This document shows, one piece after another, positions 20,436 through 28,368 of a stretch of DNA of 64,000 bases. A program made the position numbers and the translations under genes. The notes beneath the pieces were generated by a model. That model was not told the DNA's origin. It worked only from the letters and a program-made list of their open reading frames with translations, and searched no databases. Position 1 is the first letter of the stretch. Every line of letters begins with the position of its first letter. Source of the DNA: Duganella lactea (lineage in GTDB: Bacteria; Pseudomonadota; Gammaproteobacteria; Burkholderiales; Burkholderiaceae_D); assembly GCF_009857505.1 (NCBI RefSeq), contig NZ_WWCP01000009.1, forward strand, positions 62,001 through 126,000, in the 5' to 3' direction.

Positions 20436-21890
20436 ATGAAAAAATCTTTAATCACGATGGCGGCGCTGGCGTTGTTGGCCGGCTGCAGCCTGGCGCCGGT
20501 GTATGAACGTCCGGCGCAACCGGTGCCGCAGGCTTTCCCGACCGGCGACGCCTACCAGGGCGTGCCGGCGGCGGCGGCCGACGCCAAGCCGGTGTCGCAG
20601 ATCCTGTGGCGCGAATATTTCGCCGACGCCAAGCTGCGCCAGGTGATCGAGCTGGCGCTGGCCAACAACCGCGACCTGCGCGTGTCGGTGCTGAATATCG
20701 AGAAGGCCAAGGCGCAGTACAACATCGACTCGGCGGCGCTGCTGCCGAAACTGTCGGCCAATGTGAACCAGAACGCCTCGCGCACGCCGTCCACCATGAC
20801 CGGTACCGGCGAGGCGGCCATCAGCCGCCAGTACAACGGCGGCCTGGCGATGTCCTCGTATGAGCTGGACTTCTTCGGCAAGCTGCGCAACCAGTCGGAG
20901 GCCGGCCTGCAAAGTTATCTGGCCACCGAGGAAGCGCGCCGCACGCAGCAGATCACGCTGGTGGCGGAAGTGGCCAACGCGTATTCGACACTGATCGCCG
21001 ACCAGCAGCGCCTGAAGCTGGCGCAGGAAACGCTGAAATCGCAGCAGACCACCTATGACCTGAGCCAGAAGCGCTTCGCTTCGGGCGTGGTGGCCGGCAC
21101 CGATATGTACGACGCGCAAACCAGCGTGGAAAGCGCGCGCAACGACGCCGCCGTCTACACCGCGCAAGTGGCGCTGGACCTGAACGCGCTGACGCTGCTG
21201 GTGGGCAGCGCCGTGCCGGCCGAGCTGCTGCCGACCGGCGAGCTGGAAGAGGTGACGCAACTGGCGGCGATTCCGGCCGGCCTGCCGTCGGACCTGCTGC
21301 GCGCTCGTCCGGACGTGCAGGAAGCCGAGCGCGCGCTGCGCGCCGCCAACGCCAATATCGGCGTGGCGCGGGCCGCCTTCTTCCCGAGCATTTCGCTGAC
21401 CGCGTCCGGCGGCAGCGCCAGCAGCACCTTGTCCGGTTTGTTCAAGGCCGGCTCATCGACCTGGAGCTTCGTGCCGCAGATTAACCTGCCGATTTTCGAC
21501 GCCGGCGTCAATCGCGCCAATCTGGATATCGCCAAGACATCGCGTGACATCTCGGTGGCGCAGTACGAGAAGTCGGTGCAGACCGCGTTCCGCGAAGTGG
21601 CCGACGCATTGGCCACGCGCGGCACGCTGGACGAGCGCCTGTCGTCGCAGACCGCGTTGGTGAACGCGGCGCAGAAGAGCTACACCATCAACGAGGCGCG
21701 CTATCGCCAGGGAGCGGATACGTACCTGAACGCGCTGGTGTCGCAACGTGCGCTCTATTCGGCGCAACAGGGCCTGATCACCACGCGTCTGGCCAAGACC
21801 AGCAACGCCGTCACCTTGTACAAGGTGCTCGGCGGTGGCTGGCAGCCGGAGTTGCCGCAGCAACAGTCGCAACCGCAGCCGCAAGGCTGA
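20436..21890 (+). CDS. outer-membrane efflux lipoprotein (OprM/NodT family)
   Basis: A 484-residue outer membrane factor, the exit duct of the tripartite pump. The lipobox LLAGC puts the lipidated Cys at residue 17. Two repeats of the TolC-like fold are seen, with family motifs LWREYFADAKLRQVIELALANN near the start (as two overlapping parts) and GLPSDLLRARPDVQEAERAL in the middle, and ALYSAQQGLITTRLAK near the end. It begins 1 base after the pump stop codon, so the three pump genes form one operon. The Gln/Pro-rich C-terminal tail is low complexity. Confidence 0.94.
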   Translation: MKKSLITMAALALLAGCSLAPVYERPAQPVPQAFPTGDAYQGVPAAAADAKPVSQILWREYFADAKLRQVIELALANNRDLRVSVLNIEKAKAQYNIDSAALLPKLSANVNQNASRTPSTMTGTGEAAISRQYNGGLAMSSYELDFFGKLRNQSEAGLQSYLATEEARRTQQITLVAEVANAYSTLIADQQRLKLAQETLKSQQTTYDLSQKRFASGVVAGTDMYDAQTSVESARNDAAVYTAQVALDLNALTLLVGSAVPAELLPTGELEEVTQLAAIPAGLPSDLLRARPDVQEAERALRAANANIGVARAAFFPSISLTASGGSASSTLSGLFKAGSSTWSFVPQINLPIFDAGVNRANLDIAKTSRDISVAQYEKSVQTAFREVADALATRGTLDERLSSQTALVNAAQKSYTINEARYRQGADTYLNALVSQRALYSAQQGLITTRLAKTSNAVTLYKVLGGGWQPELPQQQSQPQPQG

Positions 21891-21898
21891 TCCCCTCA

Positions 21899-21924
21899 CG
21901 GCGGGCGCCATGGCGCGCCCGCCG
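21899..21924 (+). terminator. strong GC hairpin after the efflux operon
   Basis: CGGCGGGC (21899-21906) pairs with GCCCGCCG (21917-21924). It lies directly after the outer membrane factor gene and is followed by only a weak T-containing stretch, so termination may be partial, allowing read-through into the TetR gene. Confidence 0.45.
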
Positions 21925-21970
21925 TCCTATATTACAGACATTCGCCCCAGGCATATAACCAAGGACAGCA

Positions 21971-22582
21971 ATGAACGCCCCGGTCAAACGACGCACCGAC
22001 CCGGAACGCGCGCAGAACCGCCGCAATCAGGTATTGCAGGCGGCCGCCGTGTGTTTCGCCCGTAGCGGCTTTCATGCCGCCAGCATGTCGGAGATCTCGA
22101 AAGAGGCCGGCATGAGCGCAGGTCACATCTACAACTACTTCGACAGCAAGGACGCCATCATCATGGCCTTCGTCGACCTGCATGCGGAGGATGTGCTGAT
22201 GCAGCTGGGCGAGCTGGATAGCCGCGACGATCCGCTGCAGGCAATGATCGACGACGCGCCGCTGCACGTCGACAAACACCTGGACGGTAAGAAAATCGAC
22301 TTGCCGCTGGAGATGTTTGCCGAAGCCGCGCGCAATCCGAAGATCGCCGAGGCCTTGCGCACCGCCGACTACAAGGTCAGCAACCGCTTCCGTCCGATCA
22401 TCAAACGCGAGCGCGAACGGCGCGGGCTGGCCGTCGACGACGCCTTGCTTGACGGTCGTATCGACACCATGGTGTCGATGTTCCATGGCCTGTCGATCCG
22501 CGGCATACAGCGTCCGGACCTGAACCGCACGTCCATTGTGGAGGGCTGGCGGGTGGCGCTGACGGCCTTGCTGCTGACCTGA
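21971..22582 (+). CDS. TetR/AcrR-family transcriptional regulator
   Basis: A 203-residue repressor. The N-terminal helix-turn-helix reads VLQAAAVCFARSGFHAASMS then ISKEAGMSAGHIYNYFDSKD, the TetR signature; the rest is a helical ligand domain of normal length. It follows the pump operon on the same strand after a hairpin, whereas acrR-type genes are more often divergent. The palindrome in the pump promoter (16027-16044) is a plausible target, giving drug-induced expression of the pump. It may also respond to ligands of its own; the effector is unknown. Confidence 0.9.
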   Translation: MNAPVKRRTDPERAQNRRNQVLQAAAVCFARSGFHAASMSEISKEAGMSAGHIYNYFDSKDAIIMAFVDLHAEDVLMQLGELDSRDDPLQAMIDDAPLHVDKHLDGKKIDLPLEMFAEAARNPKIAEALRTADYKVSNRFRPIIKRERERRGLAVDDALLDGRIDTMVSMFHGLSIRGIQRPDLNRTSIVEGWRVALTALLLT

Positions 22583-22600
22583 TTTGTCGCGTATTGTTTC

Positions 22601-22620
22601 GCGCCGCTGCACAGCGGCGC
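22601..22620 (+). terminator. hairpin after the TetR gene
   Basis: A perfect GC-rich inverted repeat (GCGCCGCT and AGCGGCGC around GCAC) lies 19 bases past the TetR stop. No clear T-run follows, so it is a candidate transcription end with moderate support. Confidence 0.45.
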
Positions 22621-22666
22621 GCGCTGTTGTACCATGCGTGATGTCTCTTACCTGTCAAGGAGCATC

Positions 22667-23374
22667 ATGACTTCCTACGTAATCCCCGCCCACGATATCG
22701 TCGGCCTGCCGGTCGCCGGCACGGCCGATTTGTTCCCGGTGCGCCGCGTGTACTGCGTCGGCCGCAACTACGCCGGCCACGCGCGCGAAATGGGTTCCGA
22801 CCCGGAGCGTGAACCGCCGTTCTTCTTCTGCAAGCCGGGCGACGCCCAAGCCGTGGTGCCGGCCGCGCCGAACCGCGTGCTGGAGTTGCCCTATCCGCCG
22901 CTGACCAACAATCTGCATTATGAATGCGAGCTGGTGGTCGCCATCGGCAAGGGCGGCGCCAACATCGCGGTGGCGGACGCGGCATCGCACATCTTCGGCT
23001 ACGCGGTCGGTTTCGACATGACGCGCCGCGACCTGCAATTCAAGATGCGCGACGCCGGCCGTCCGTGGGAGATTGGCAAGGCGTTCGATTTTTCCGCGCC
23101 GATCGGCCTGATTCACCGCGCCGATGAAGTGGGGGACATCAACCACGCCGCCATCCAGCTGGACGTGGATGGCGTGACCAAACAGTCGTCATCGATCGCG
23201 CAGCTGATCTGGTCGATCAACGAGACCATCGCCAACCTGTCGACCTACTTCACGCTGGCGCCGGGCGACTTGATTTTCAGCGGCACGCCGGAAGGCGTGG
23301 GTGCGGTGGCGCGCGGCAACGTCCTGGAAGGGAAGGTCGCCGGCCTGTCGCCGATCACGGTCAAATTGGTATAA
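22667..23374 (+). CDS. fumarylacetoacetate hydrolase (FAH) family protein
   Basis: A 235-residue enzyme of the FAH superfamily, which cleaves or decarboxylates C-C bonds of ketoacids using a Mg ion. Typical segments are VYCVGRNYAGHAREMG, FFFCKPGDAQAVVP, the metal-binding ECELVVAIGKGG, GFDMTRRDLQ and GDLIFSGTPEGVGAV. The small size and N-terminus are those of fumarylpyruvate hydrolase/YcgM-type acylpyruvases. The ATG at 22667 has AAGGAG 5 bases upstream, which rules out the longer in-frame start. It stands alone between the TetR gene and tRNA-Pro, so pathway context is missing. An oxaloacetate decarboxylase-like activity is also known in this family. Confidence 0.88.
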   Translation: MTSYVIPAHDIVGLPVAGTADLFPVRRVYCVGRNYAGHAREMGSDPEREPPFFFCKPGDAQAVVPAAPNRVLELPYPPLTNNLHYECELVVAIGKGGANIAVADAASHIFGYAVGFDMTRRDLQFKMRDAGRPWEIGKAFDFSAPIGLIHRADEVGDINHAAIQLDVDGVTKQSSSIAQLIWSINETIANLSTYFTLAPGDLIFSGTPEGVGAVARGNVLEGKVAGLSPITVKLV

Positions 23375-23576
23375 ACCGTTGATCGTAAAGCGTTGATCGC
23401 GCTGAGCGCTTCCAGTGTCCGCCGCCAGTCCGGCATCGCCGCCGCAAGGCTCAAGGCATTGCAGGTGGTGGATGGCGCCATGGCATTCGTGGATGCGCTG
23501 CCGATCAAAGCTGGCAACCTGGAACTGGCCATCGACATTGCTGATCATGAGGGCATCTTAGTCGTGTCCGGTAAAC

Positions 23577-23606
23577 ATGACAAATACTCAAACCCGCTGC
23601 TATAAT
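23577..23606 (+). promoter_or_regulatory. promoter of tRNA-Pro
   Basis: ATGACA (23577-23582) and a perfect TATAAT (23601-23606) are separated by 18 bases, and a GC-containing discriminator follows before the tRNA starts 12 bases later, as usual for stable RNA promoters. The 200 bases before it, back to the FAH gene, show no convincing gene. Confidence 0.75.
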
Positions 23607-23617
23607 GAGCTGTTAGT

Positions 23618-23694
<77 letters not shown>

Positions 23695-23716
23695 ACAAAA
23701 TCCTTTTCAGAACAAA

Positions 23717-23750
23717 GGCTTACGAAATCTTCGGATCGTGAGCCTTTTTT
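23717..23750 (+). terminator. intrinsic terminator after tRNA-Pro
   Basis: GGCTTACG (23717-23724) pairs with CGTGAGCC (23737-23744) with one T-G pair; inside it ATC-TTCG-GAT forms a stable UUCG-type tetraloop, and six T follow at 23745-23750. Confidence 0.85.
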
Positions 23751-23865
23751 CTTTTCTGACTTTGTGCACCACTCCTGCACCAATTTCTTTACGTGCTCCA
23801 CGGCGCGTTTTGCTTCGGTATCGAACCGGCGTACACTGGGCTACTCTCAACGACCTTTCCCGATC

Positions 23866-24408
23866 ATGGCAACTTCGCTATCCCCAAGCTTCGGCATGTC
23901 TACCTGCTTCGATGTCTATGAGAAGTTGAAAGCTGACCTTGCAGCACTTGAAGCTGCTGGTGAGGGCGAGGACGAGCAAAGCCAGAAGCGACAAGACTAC
24001 GCTGCGTTCAATTTCATCGTCACGGCTCGGCATCTGGCGCATGACTGGTTGCCCAAGAATGGGGGAAGGCCAAAGCAATCGCTTAAGAAGCTGAAGCGGA
24101 AGCATGCGGGCCTGACTGCTGCTCTCAATGCAGCAAAGGACATAGCGAACGGCAGTAAGCACTTCAAGATAACGCTGTACACGCCGACTACCACTGTCGA
24201 TGAGCGAGGTATTTTCGACTATGAGACTTGGGCTTTCGGTTCCCAGTACGGCGTAAGGGAGGGCGGCTACAACTTCAGCATGTTTGGACTGGCCCGTATC
24301 CTTATGGCGTACTTTGATTGGGTCTTTGACGACACGGCGTCAGTGAACCTCTTTCCGGCAGAATTGATAGCCCAAGTGGACTACTCGCTGATACGACGTG
24401 CGAAGTGA
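23866..24408 (+). CDS. uncharacterised protein next to tRNA, low-GC
   Basis: A predicted 180-residue soluble protein of unknown function. It contains AFNFIVTARHLAHDWLP followed by LNAAKDIANGSKHFKI, which recalls a family of uncharacterised proteins with an NFFVTAYHLKDW ... DIANGSKH pattern scattered among bacteria, often in accessory regions. ATG 23866 (MATSL) is chosen; ATG 23896 (MSTCFD) is an alternative. Two 60-base lines inside the gene count 50 and 53 percent GC, clearly below the neighbours, suggesting transfer. It begins 172 bases past tRNA-Pro, a frequent integration site, but no integrase or repeated tRNA end was seen. Confidence 0.6.
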   Translation: MATSLSPSFGMSTCFDVYEKLKADLAALEAAGEGEDEQSQKRQDYAAFNFIVTARHLAHDWLPKNGGRPKQSLKKLKRKHAGLTAALNAAKDIANGSKHFKITLYTPTTTVDERGIFDYETWAFGSQYGVREGGYNFSMFGLARILMAYFDWVFDDTASVNLFPAELIAQVDYSLIRRAK

Positions 24409-24419
24409 GCGCCTATGAA

Positions 24420-24451
24420 AGAAGCCGCACTCATTGCTGATTGCGGCTTCT
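24420..24451 (+). terminator. hairpin after the uncharacterised gene
   Basis: AGAAGCCGCA (24420-24429) and TGCGGCTTCT (24442-24451) are perfect 10-base arms around a 12-base loop, 11 bases beyond the stop codon. No T-run follows on the plus strand. Confidence 0.55.
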
Positions 24452-24565
24452 AGGTCAGTGACGTGTGGCTGACATGGTGCTGATGTAAGCGTCTAGCCAC
24501 CCATTCAGGGTTCTCTCTGAGTCGTCGCCGCTGTGAACGCAATTCGAATCATGAAGGACGGAGCC

Positions 24566-25105
24566 ATGACCAATAACACTAATCGTCCATTTGAGGCGGC
24601 TCTTCCGGAAGGCAGTCGAGCGACGAGCCTCCTGGCCGGCGCTGATTTTCATGACACCTGGGGCGTCGAGGCGCAGACCCGAGGGCAGTCGGCGCTCGGA
24701 CTATTTATCCAGGCGGCGGCATGCACGCCGCATTGGGTTGACGTGTGCATGGACCTGAGAAATCGCGCTGGCGCATTGGTCGGCTTGAAGAATCTCGGGA
24801 GGCTCGCTTCGGTGTCGGGCAGCAAGCCGGCCGAGGACTACAAAGCAGGGGAAAGAGTGAGCATTTTCACGGTCTTCGAGAACTCGTTCGAAGAGGCTTT
24901 GATCGGTGATAAAGACAAGCATCTGGACGTTTTCCTGAGTATTCACCGCGCCCAGGACGGTGAAAACGACAGGGCGCTGGTGCGGGTAACCACTATTGTC
25001 CACGTCAAGAATACCCTTGGCCGCATTTACATGCTGCCGGTCAGGCCGATGCATCGACTGATTGCCCCGGCTGTGCTGGAAGCGTTTAACAGTCACCAGG
25101 CGTGA
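24566..25105 (+). CDS. DUF2867 domain protein
   Basis: A 179-residue soluble protein. The order ALPEGSRATSLLAGADFHDTW, LRNRAGALVGLKNLGRLAS and VHVKNTLGRIYMLPVRPMHR LIAPAV is that of the DUF2867 family (ligand-binding START-like fold, function unknown). ATG at 24566 is used because GGAG lies just upstream; ATGs at 24551 and 24533 are in frame but less well placed. Its GC is between that of the low-GC neighbour and the rest of the window. It ends 34 bases from the convergent pilin-like cluster. Confidence 0.72.
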   Translation: MTNNTNRPFEAALPEGSRATSLLAGADFHDTWGVEAQTRGQSALGLFIQAAACTPHWVDVCMDLRNRAGALVGLKNLGRLASVSGSKPAEDYKAGERVSIFTVFENSFEEALIGDKDKHLDVFLSIHRAQDGENDRALVRVTTIVHVKNTLGRIYMLPVRPMHRLIAPAVLEAFNSHQA

Positions 25106-25139
25106 GGTAAGACGCCGCAATGACCCATGCCGGCACATA

Positions 25140-25727
25140 TCACGGACACAAGGTGCTCCCCGGCTCGAAGCCGAGCGACTCGGCGCGGGCCAGCGTTTCG
25201 GCCTGAGGCAGCGGGAAGCGGATGCCGGTCATCGGGAAGATGGGCTGGTAGGCGATCGCGCCGCAGTCCTGGGTATTCGGCGCGCAGATGCGCGCACGCA
25301 CGAAGCGGATGCAGTTGCCGCCATACGGATTGGCGGCGCAGTTCACCCGCGCCTGCGCCGGACAGGCCGGCAGGCTGCCCCCGGCGATCGGCGTGATGCT
25401 CAGCGTGTTGTCGGCGTTGCGCGTCACCGCCAGATAGTCGATCTGCACGTGCTCGTCCGTCACCGGCGCGCCCAGCAGCAGCGTGCCGGGGCCGTCGCGC
25501 ATGATCGCCGATTGCCGCAGCTGCTGCATCACGCCAGGATTGCTGAAGTCGTTGACGGCGGCGGCGTAAGCCGCGCGGCGGGTGACTTCCTGCAGGGTGT
25601 TCCACAGGTACAGCGCGCGCGCCGCTTCCAGGATGAAAAACAGCACGCCGAGAAAGACCACCACGCACAGCGCGAACTCGGCCACGGTGGCGCCGCGCTG
25701 CCGGCGCAGCTTTTTAGTTGCCGACAT
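25140..25727 (-). CDS. TadE/TadF-like minor pilin protein
   Basis: A 195-residue protein with the TadE-type N-terminus: basic KKLRRQRGATVAEFALCVVV, containing the Gly-Ala cleavage area and Glu of pilin-like signals, then one membrane helix (about 15-37) and a periplasmic domain with an even number of cysteines (CPAQARVNC, NCIRF, ICAPNTQDC). Members help assemble Flp/Tad pili. Start ATG 25727 overlaps the end of the next pilin gene by 14 bases. No tad secretion genes (ATPase, TadB/C, secretin) are in the window. Confidence 0.8.
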   Translation of the reverse strand: MSATKKLRRQRGATVAEFALCVVVFLGVLFFILEAARALYLWNTLQEVTRRAAYAAAVNDFSNPGVMQQLRQSAIMRDGPGTLLLGAPVTDEHVQIDYLAVTRNADNTLSITPIAGGSLPACPAQARVNCAANPYGGNCIRFVRARICAPNTQDCGAIAYQPIFPMTGIRFPLPQAETLARAESLGFEPGSTLCP

Positions 25728-26169
25728 AGCGCAGATTGTGGTTGGCGCGCACGCGGACATGCGTGAGGGACTCGCCGTAGCCGGACAGGTCGCCCGGCAC
25801 GTCGATGATGACGGTGACGTTGATCATCGCCGGCAGATAGTTGTACAGCCCGCATGGCGCGCTGTCGCAGTTGACCGAGACGTACAGGCTGCCCGGTTCC
25901 GGCTTCAGCGCGCTCAGCTCGGTATTGATCAGCGCCGTGGCCAGCGCCATCTCCTGCGCCGCCTGCTGCTGGTTTCTCATGTTGACCGCCGGCACGCTGG
26001 ACAGGTAGCGCGCGCCCGCCCACGCGGCTTTCTGCACCACTTCGTAGTGGTACATCACGCGGCCATAAAACACCAGCGCCACCAGCAGCGTCAGCATGAC
26101 CGGCAGCGACAGCGCCAGTTCCAGCGCCACCGCGCCGCGTTGCCGGCCGCGTGGTTGCGCGGCGCTCAT
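25714..26169 (-). CDS. TadE-family pilus assembly protein
   Basis: A 151-residue protein starting MSAAQPRGRQRGAVALELAL, a TadE-like leader with a membrane helix (about 12-35) followed by FYGRVMYHYEVVQKAAWAGARYLS, the conserved region after the helix in TadE proteins. A cysteine pair (NCDSAPCG) lies in the periplasmic part. The ATG at 26169 overlaps the upstream gene's stop (ATGA), and its own end overlaps the next gene, so three pilin-like genes are transcribed as one unit. Confidence 0.83.
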   Translation of the reverse strand: MSAAQPRGRQRGAVALELALSLPVMLTLLVALVFYGRVMYHYEVVQKAAWAGARYLSSVPAVNMRNQQQAAQEMALATALINTELSALKPEPGSLYVSVNCDSAPCGLYNYLPAMINVTVIIDVPGDLSGYGESLTHVRVRANHNLRYVGN

Positions 26170-27641
26170 CGCTGCAACTCCACCGCGCCGCTCAGCGATG
26201 CCGCCGGCGCGACGCCGGCAAACTCCGCGCTCAGGCTGCTGCTGGTGGCGGGCACGGTCATGAAGAAGCGGCCCACGCCCAGCACGCTGGCGCTGGCGAT
26301 GGCGCCGGCCGCCACCGGGCATGCCAGCAGCGCCACGTTGAGCACGCGGCGGTTGGCGACGCCGGGCAGGTGCGGTGTTGACGGCGCCTGGAAGTAGCTG
26401 GCGCCGCCGGTCTGGCTGTACGGGGTGGCGGTGCTTTTGTTGGTCGGGTAGCCGCTGGCGGACGGCGGCCCCGGCGTGTACAGGCTGGACCAGGCGCTGG
26501 TGGCGAACACGCTATAACCGCTGGCCGGTTCGACCGGCTGCGCCACATAGGCCGAATAGGGCACGGCGCGGGCGCCGGCCCACAACGGTCCATACTGCGG
26601 CGCGGTGTTGCTGGCGTCGCCGGGCAGGGGGTCGGCGCGGGTCCTCAGTTTGCCGCCGCTGATCCAGGTCGCCGCCGTTTGCGTGGCGGCCGCCGGCGCC
26701 ATCCAGCTGGTCGTGTAGACGAAGGGCTTGATGTTGCTGTCGGGCGGCGCCGTCTCCGCCAGGCACAGCTTGCCGGTGTAGTCGTCGAAGCGCGAGTTCA
26801 ATTGACGGTACAGGTCGAGCAGCGGAAAGCCACGCTGCACGGTCAGCTTGTCGCCGCTGACGGTCGGCATGGCCAGCTGACCGGTGCAGACAAAGGGGCC
26901 GACCACGGCGGTCGCGAAGTCGCCGGCGGTGCCGGTCGTGCCGGGCGCGGCCAGCGGGTCGATCAGATAATGCGCCGGCGTCACGTCATGCGGATTCAAC
27001 TGCATCAGATCGTAGGCGACGCCGCGCCGAAAACCAAACTCGACCAGCTCGTTATAGCCGCTGTTGCCGCTGACGTTGGCGCGCGCGGCCGCCGGCGTCG
27101 GCGATTGCGCGCAGATCGCCAGCGGCGTCACCAGCGTGGAGGCGCGTCCGGCCACCGCGCGCGCGGCGGTCTCGGCATCGCCGCCGCCCACGCCACCCAA
27201 GCGCATGAAGACGGTTTCCACCAGGCCGGGATCGCTGGCCAGTTGCCGCGTGTCGACCTTGGCGTACAGCATGCGCGTCGGCGCGCCTTGGGCGGCGGCG
27301 GCATCGGCCCAGTTGTCGTCGGGCGTGGCCGGCGTGGCGGCGAAGCGCACGGCGTTGTTGGACCACTGCACCGCGAGCGCGTTGTAGCGGTAGGTGAACT
27401 TGCCGGCGGCGGTGGCCGCCGCCGCGACGGCGTTGTCGATGCCGCTGGCGGTGCCGTTGAGTTCGCGCGCGGCGGCGATGGCGGCCGCGTCCGCCATGAT
27501 CTGCAACTCGGCCTTGCGGTTGTACAACTGCGCCAGATCCAGCGCCAGCCCCAGCACGGCGAGCATGCCCAGCAGCGTCGCGCCGAGCAGCAGGGCGATC
27601 ACGCCGCGCTGGCGCGGCAGGGGCGGGCGGATGGCGGGCAC
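26166..27641 (-). CDS. TadG-like protein (Tad/Flp pilus N-terminal domain)
   Basis: A predicted 491-residue secreted or membrane-anchored protein. The N-terminus PLPRQRGVIALLLGATLLG and LALDLAQLYNRKAELQIMADAAAIAAARELNG match the Flp-pilus assembly TadG N-terminal region. The rest is a large extracytoplasmic domain without a recognisable von Willebrand MIDAS motif. GTG at 27641 is chosen because AGGAG lies 6 bases upstream (GGAGAAGCCC). It is the first gene of the three-gene pilin-like cluster, with a promoter likely in 27642-27789. Confidence 0.8.
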   Translation of the reverse strand: MPAIRPPLPRQRGVIALLLGATLLGMLAVLGLALDLAQLYNRKAELQIMADAAAIAAARELNGTASGIDNAVAAAATAAGKFTYRYNALAVQWSNNAVRFAATPATPDDNWADAAAAQGAPTRMLYAKVDTRQLASDPGLVETVFMRLGGVGGGDAETAARAVAGRASTLVTPLAICAQSPTPAAARANVSGNSGYNELVEFGFRRGVAYDLMQLNPHDVTPAHYLIDPLAAPGTTGTAGDFATAVVGPFVCTGQLAMPTVSGDKLTVQRGFPLLDLYRQLNSRFDDYTGKLCLAETAPPDSNIKPFVYTTSWMAPAAATQTAATWISGGKLRTRADPLPGDASNTAPQYGPLWAGARAVPYSAYVAQPVEPASGYSVFATSAWSSLYTPGPPSASGYPTNKSTATPYSQTGGASYFQAPSTPHLPGVANRRVLNVALLACPVAAGAIASASVLGVGRFFMTVPATSSSLSAEFAGVAPAASLSGAVELQR

Positions 27642-27789
27642 GGGCTTCTCCTGACGGTGAATACCGTTCGATTTTATCCAGCAGGAAATATTCAAAGTTG
27701 ATGAGACGCAAGGCTCCTGACAGAAACTGTCATGGCGGGGTCGTACCATGAACGCATGCCAACCCACTGAACCTTGAACGGAGAATCCC

Positions 27790-28167
27790 ATGAACCTGAC
27801 CCTGAGCCCTGATTATGTGCTGTTGTATGTCGATAACCCACCAGCGAGCGAAGCTTTCTACGCCAGTCTGCTGAGCATGCAACCGGTGGAGTCGTCGCCG
27901 ACTTTTTCCTTGTTCGTGTTGCCGTCCGGCCTGAAGCTGGGCCTGTGGTCGCGCCACACGGCCGAGCCCAAGGTGCTGGCCAACGGCGGTGGCAGCGAAC
28001 TGGCCTTCGCCGTCGCCAACCCCAGCGTGGTTAACGACCTGTATGCCGATTGGGCGGCACGCGGCCTGGCCATCGCCCAGCGGCCGACCGCGATGGACTT
28101 TGGCTACACCTTCGTGGCGCTGGACCGTGACGGCCACCGGCTGCGCGTGATGGCGATGGATGACTGA
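27790..28167 (+). CDS. VOC (glyoxalase/bleomycin resistance) family protein
   Basis: A 125-residue protein with the paired beta-alpha-beta-beta-beta modules of the vicinal oxygen chelate fold: MNLTLSPDYVLLYVDNPPAS, FYASLL, then GSELAFAV and a terminal FVALDRDGHRLRVMAMDD. Such proteins bind metals or small hydrophobic compounds, acting as lyases, dioxygenases or antibiotic-binding proteins; the specific role cannot be read. AACGGAGAATCCC precedes the ATG. It is divergent from the pilin-like cluster and closed by an intrinsic terminator. Confidence 0.85.
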   Translation: MNLTLSPDYVLLYVDNPPASEAFYASLLSMQPVESSPTFSLFVLPSGLKLGLWSRHTAEPKVLANGGGSELAFAVANPSVVNDLYADWAARGLAIAQRPTAMDFGYTFVALDRDGHRLRVMAMDD

Positions 28168-28169
28168 AC

Positions 28170-28191
28170 AAAGCGGCTGCGGCCGCTTTTT
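28170..28191 (+). terminator. intrinsic terminator of the VOC gene
   Basis: AAAGCGGC (28170-28177) and GCCGCTTT (28182-28189) form 8-base arms around TGCG, running into TTTTT at 28187-28191, two bases after the stop codon. Confidence 0.88.
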
Positions 28192-28234
28192 CGTTGACAC
28201 TTAAAATCAAGCGATGCTATATTGACCACGGGGT

Positions 28235-28248
28235 TGGGAACGTTTCCA
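28235..28248 (+). promoter_or_regulatory. LacI-type operator upstream of the sugar-binding protein
   Basis: TGGGAACGTTTCCA is a near-perfect palindrome, 12 of 14 bases identical to the site at 30755 before the glycosidase operon. It lies about 120 bases upstream of the binding-protein ATG and is probably bound by the LacI-family protein at 29689. Binding is inferred. Confidence 0.6.
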
Positions 28249-28368
28249 GCCTTGATTGACGCGTACCCTCGTCTCTTCGCCGTGCGAAGTTGCCGGCGCC
28301 TTGGGCGGCGCCGGATTTTTTTCGGTCGGGGCAGGGCCGCGCCGACCATAAAAAACGACGGAGACTGG

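Noticed and set aside
16898-20455. Very long open frame on the minus strand opposite the RND pump gene
   Set aside because: It is rich in His, Arg and Gln, the typical shadow of a GC-rich gene; the plus strand encodes a full AcrB-type pump with catalytic residues.
23393-23605. Short open frame between the FAH gene and tRNA-Pro
   Set aside because: No recognisable motif, no ribosome site and it runs through the tRNA promoter, so it is not reported as a gene.
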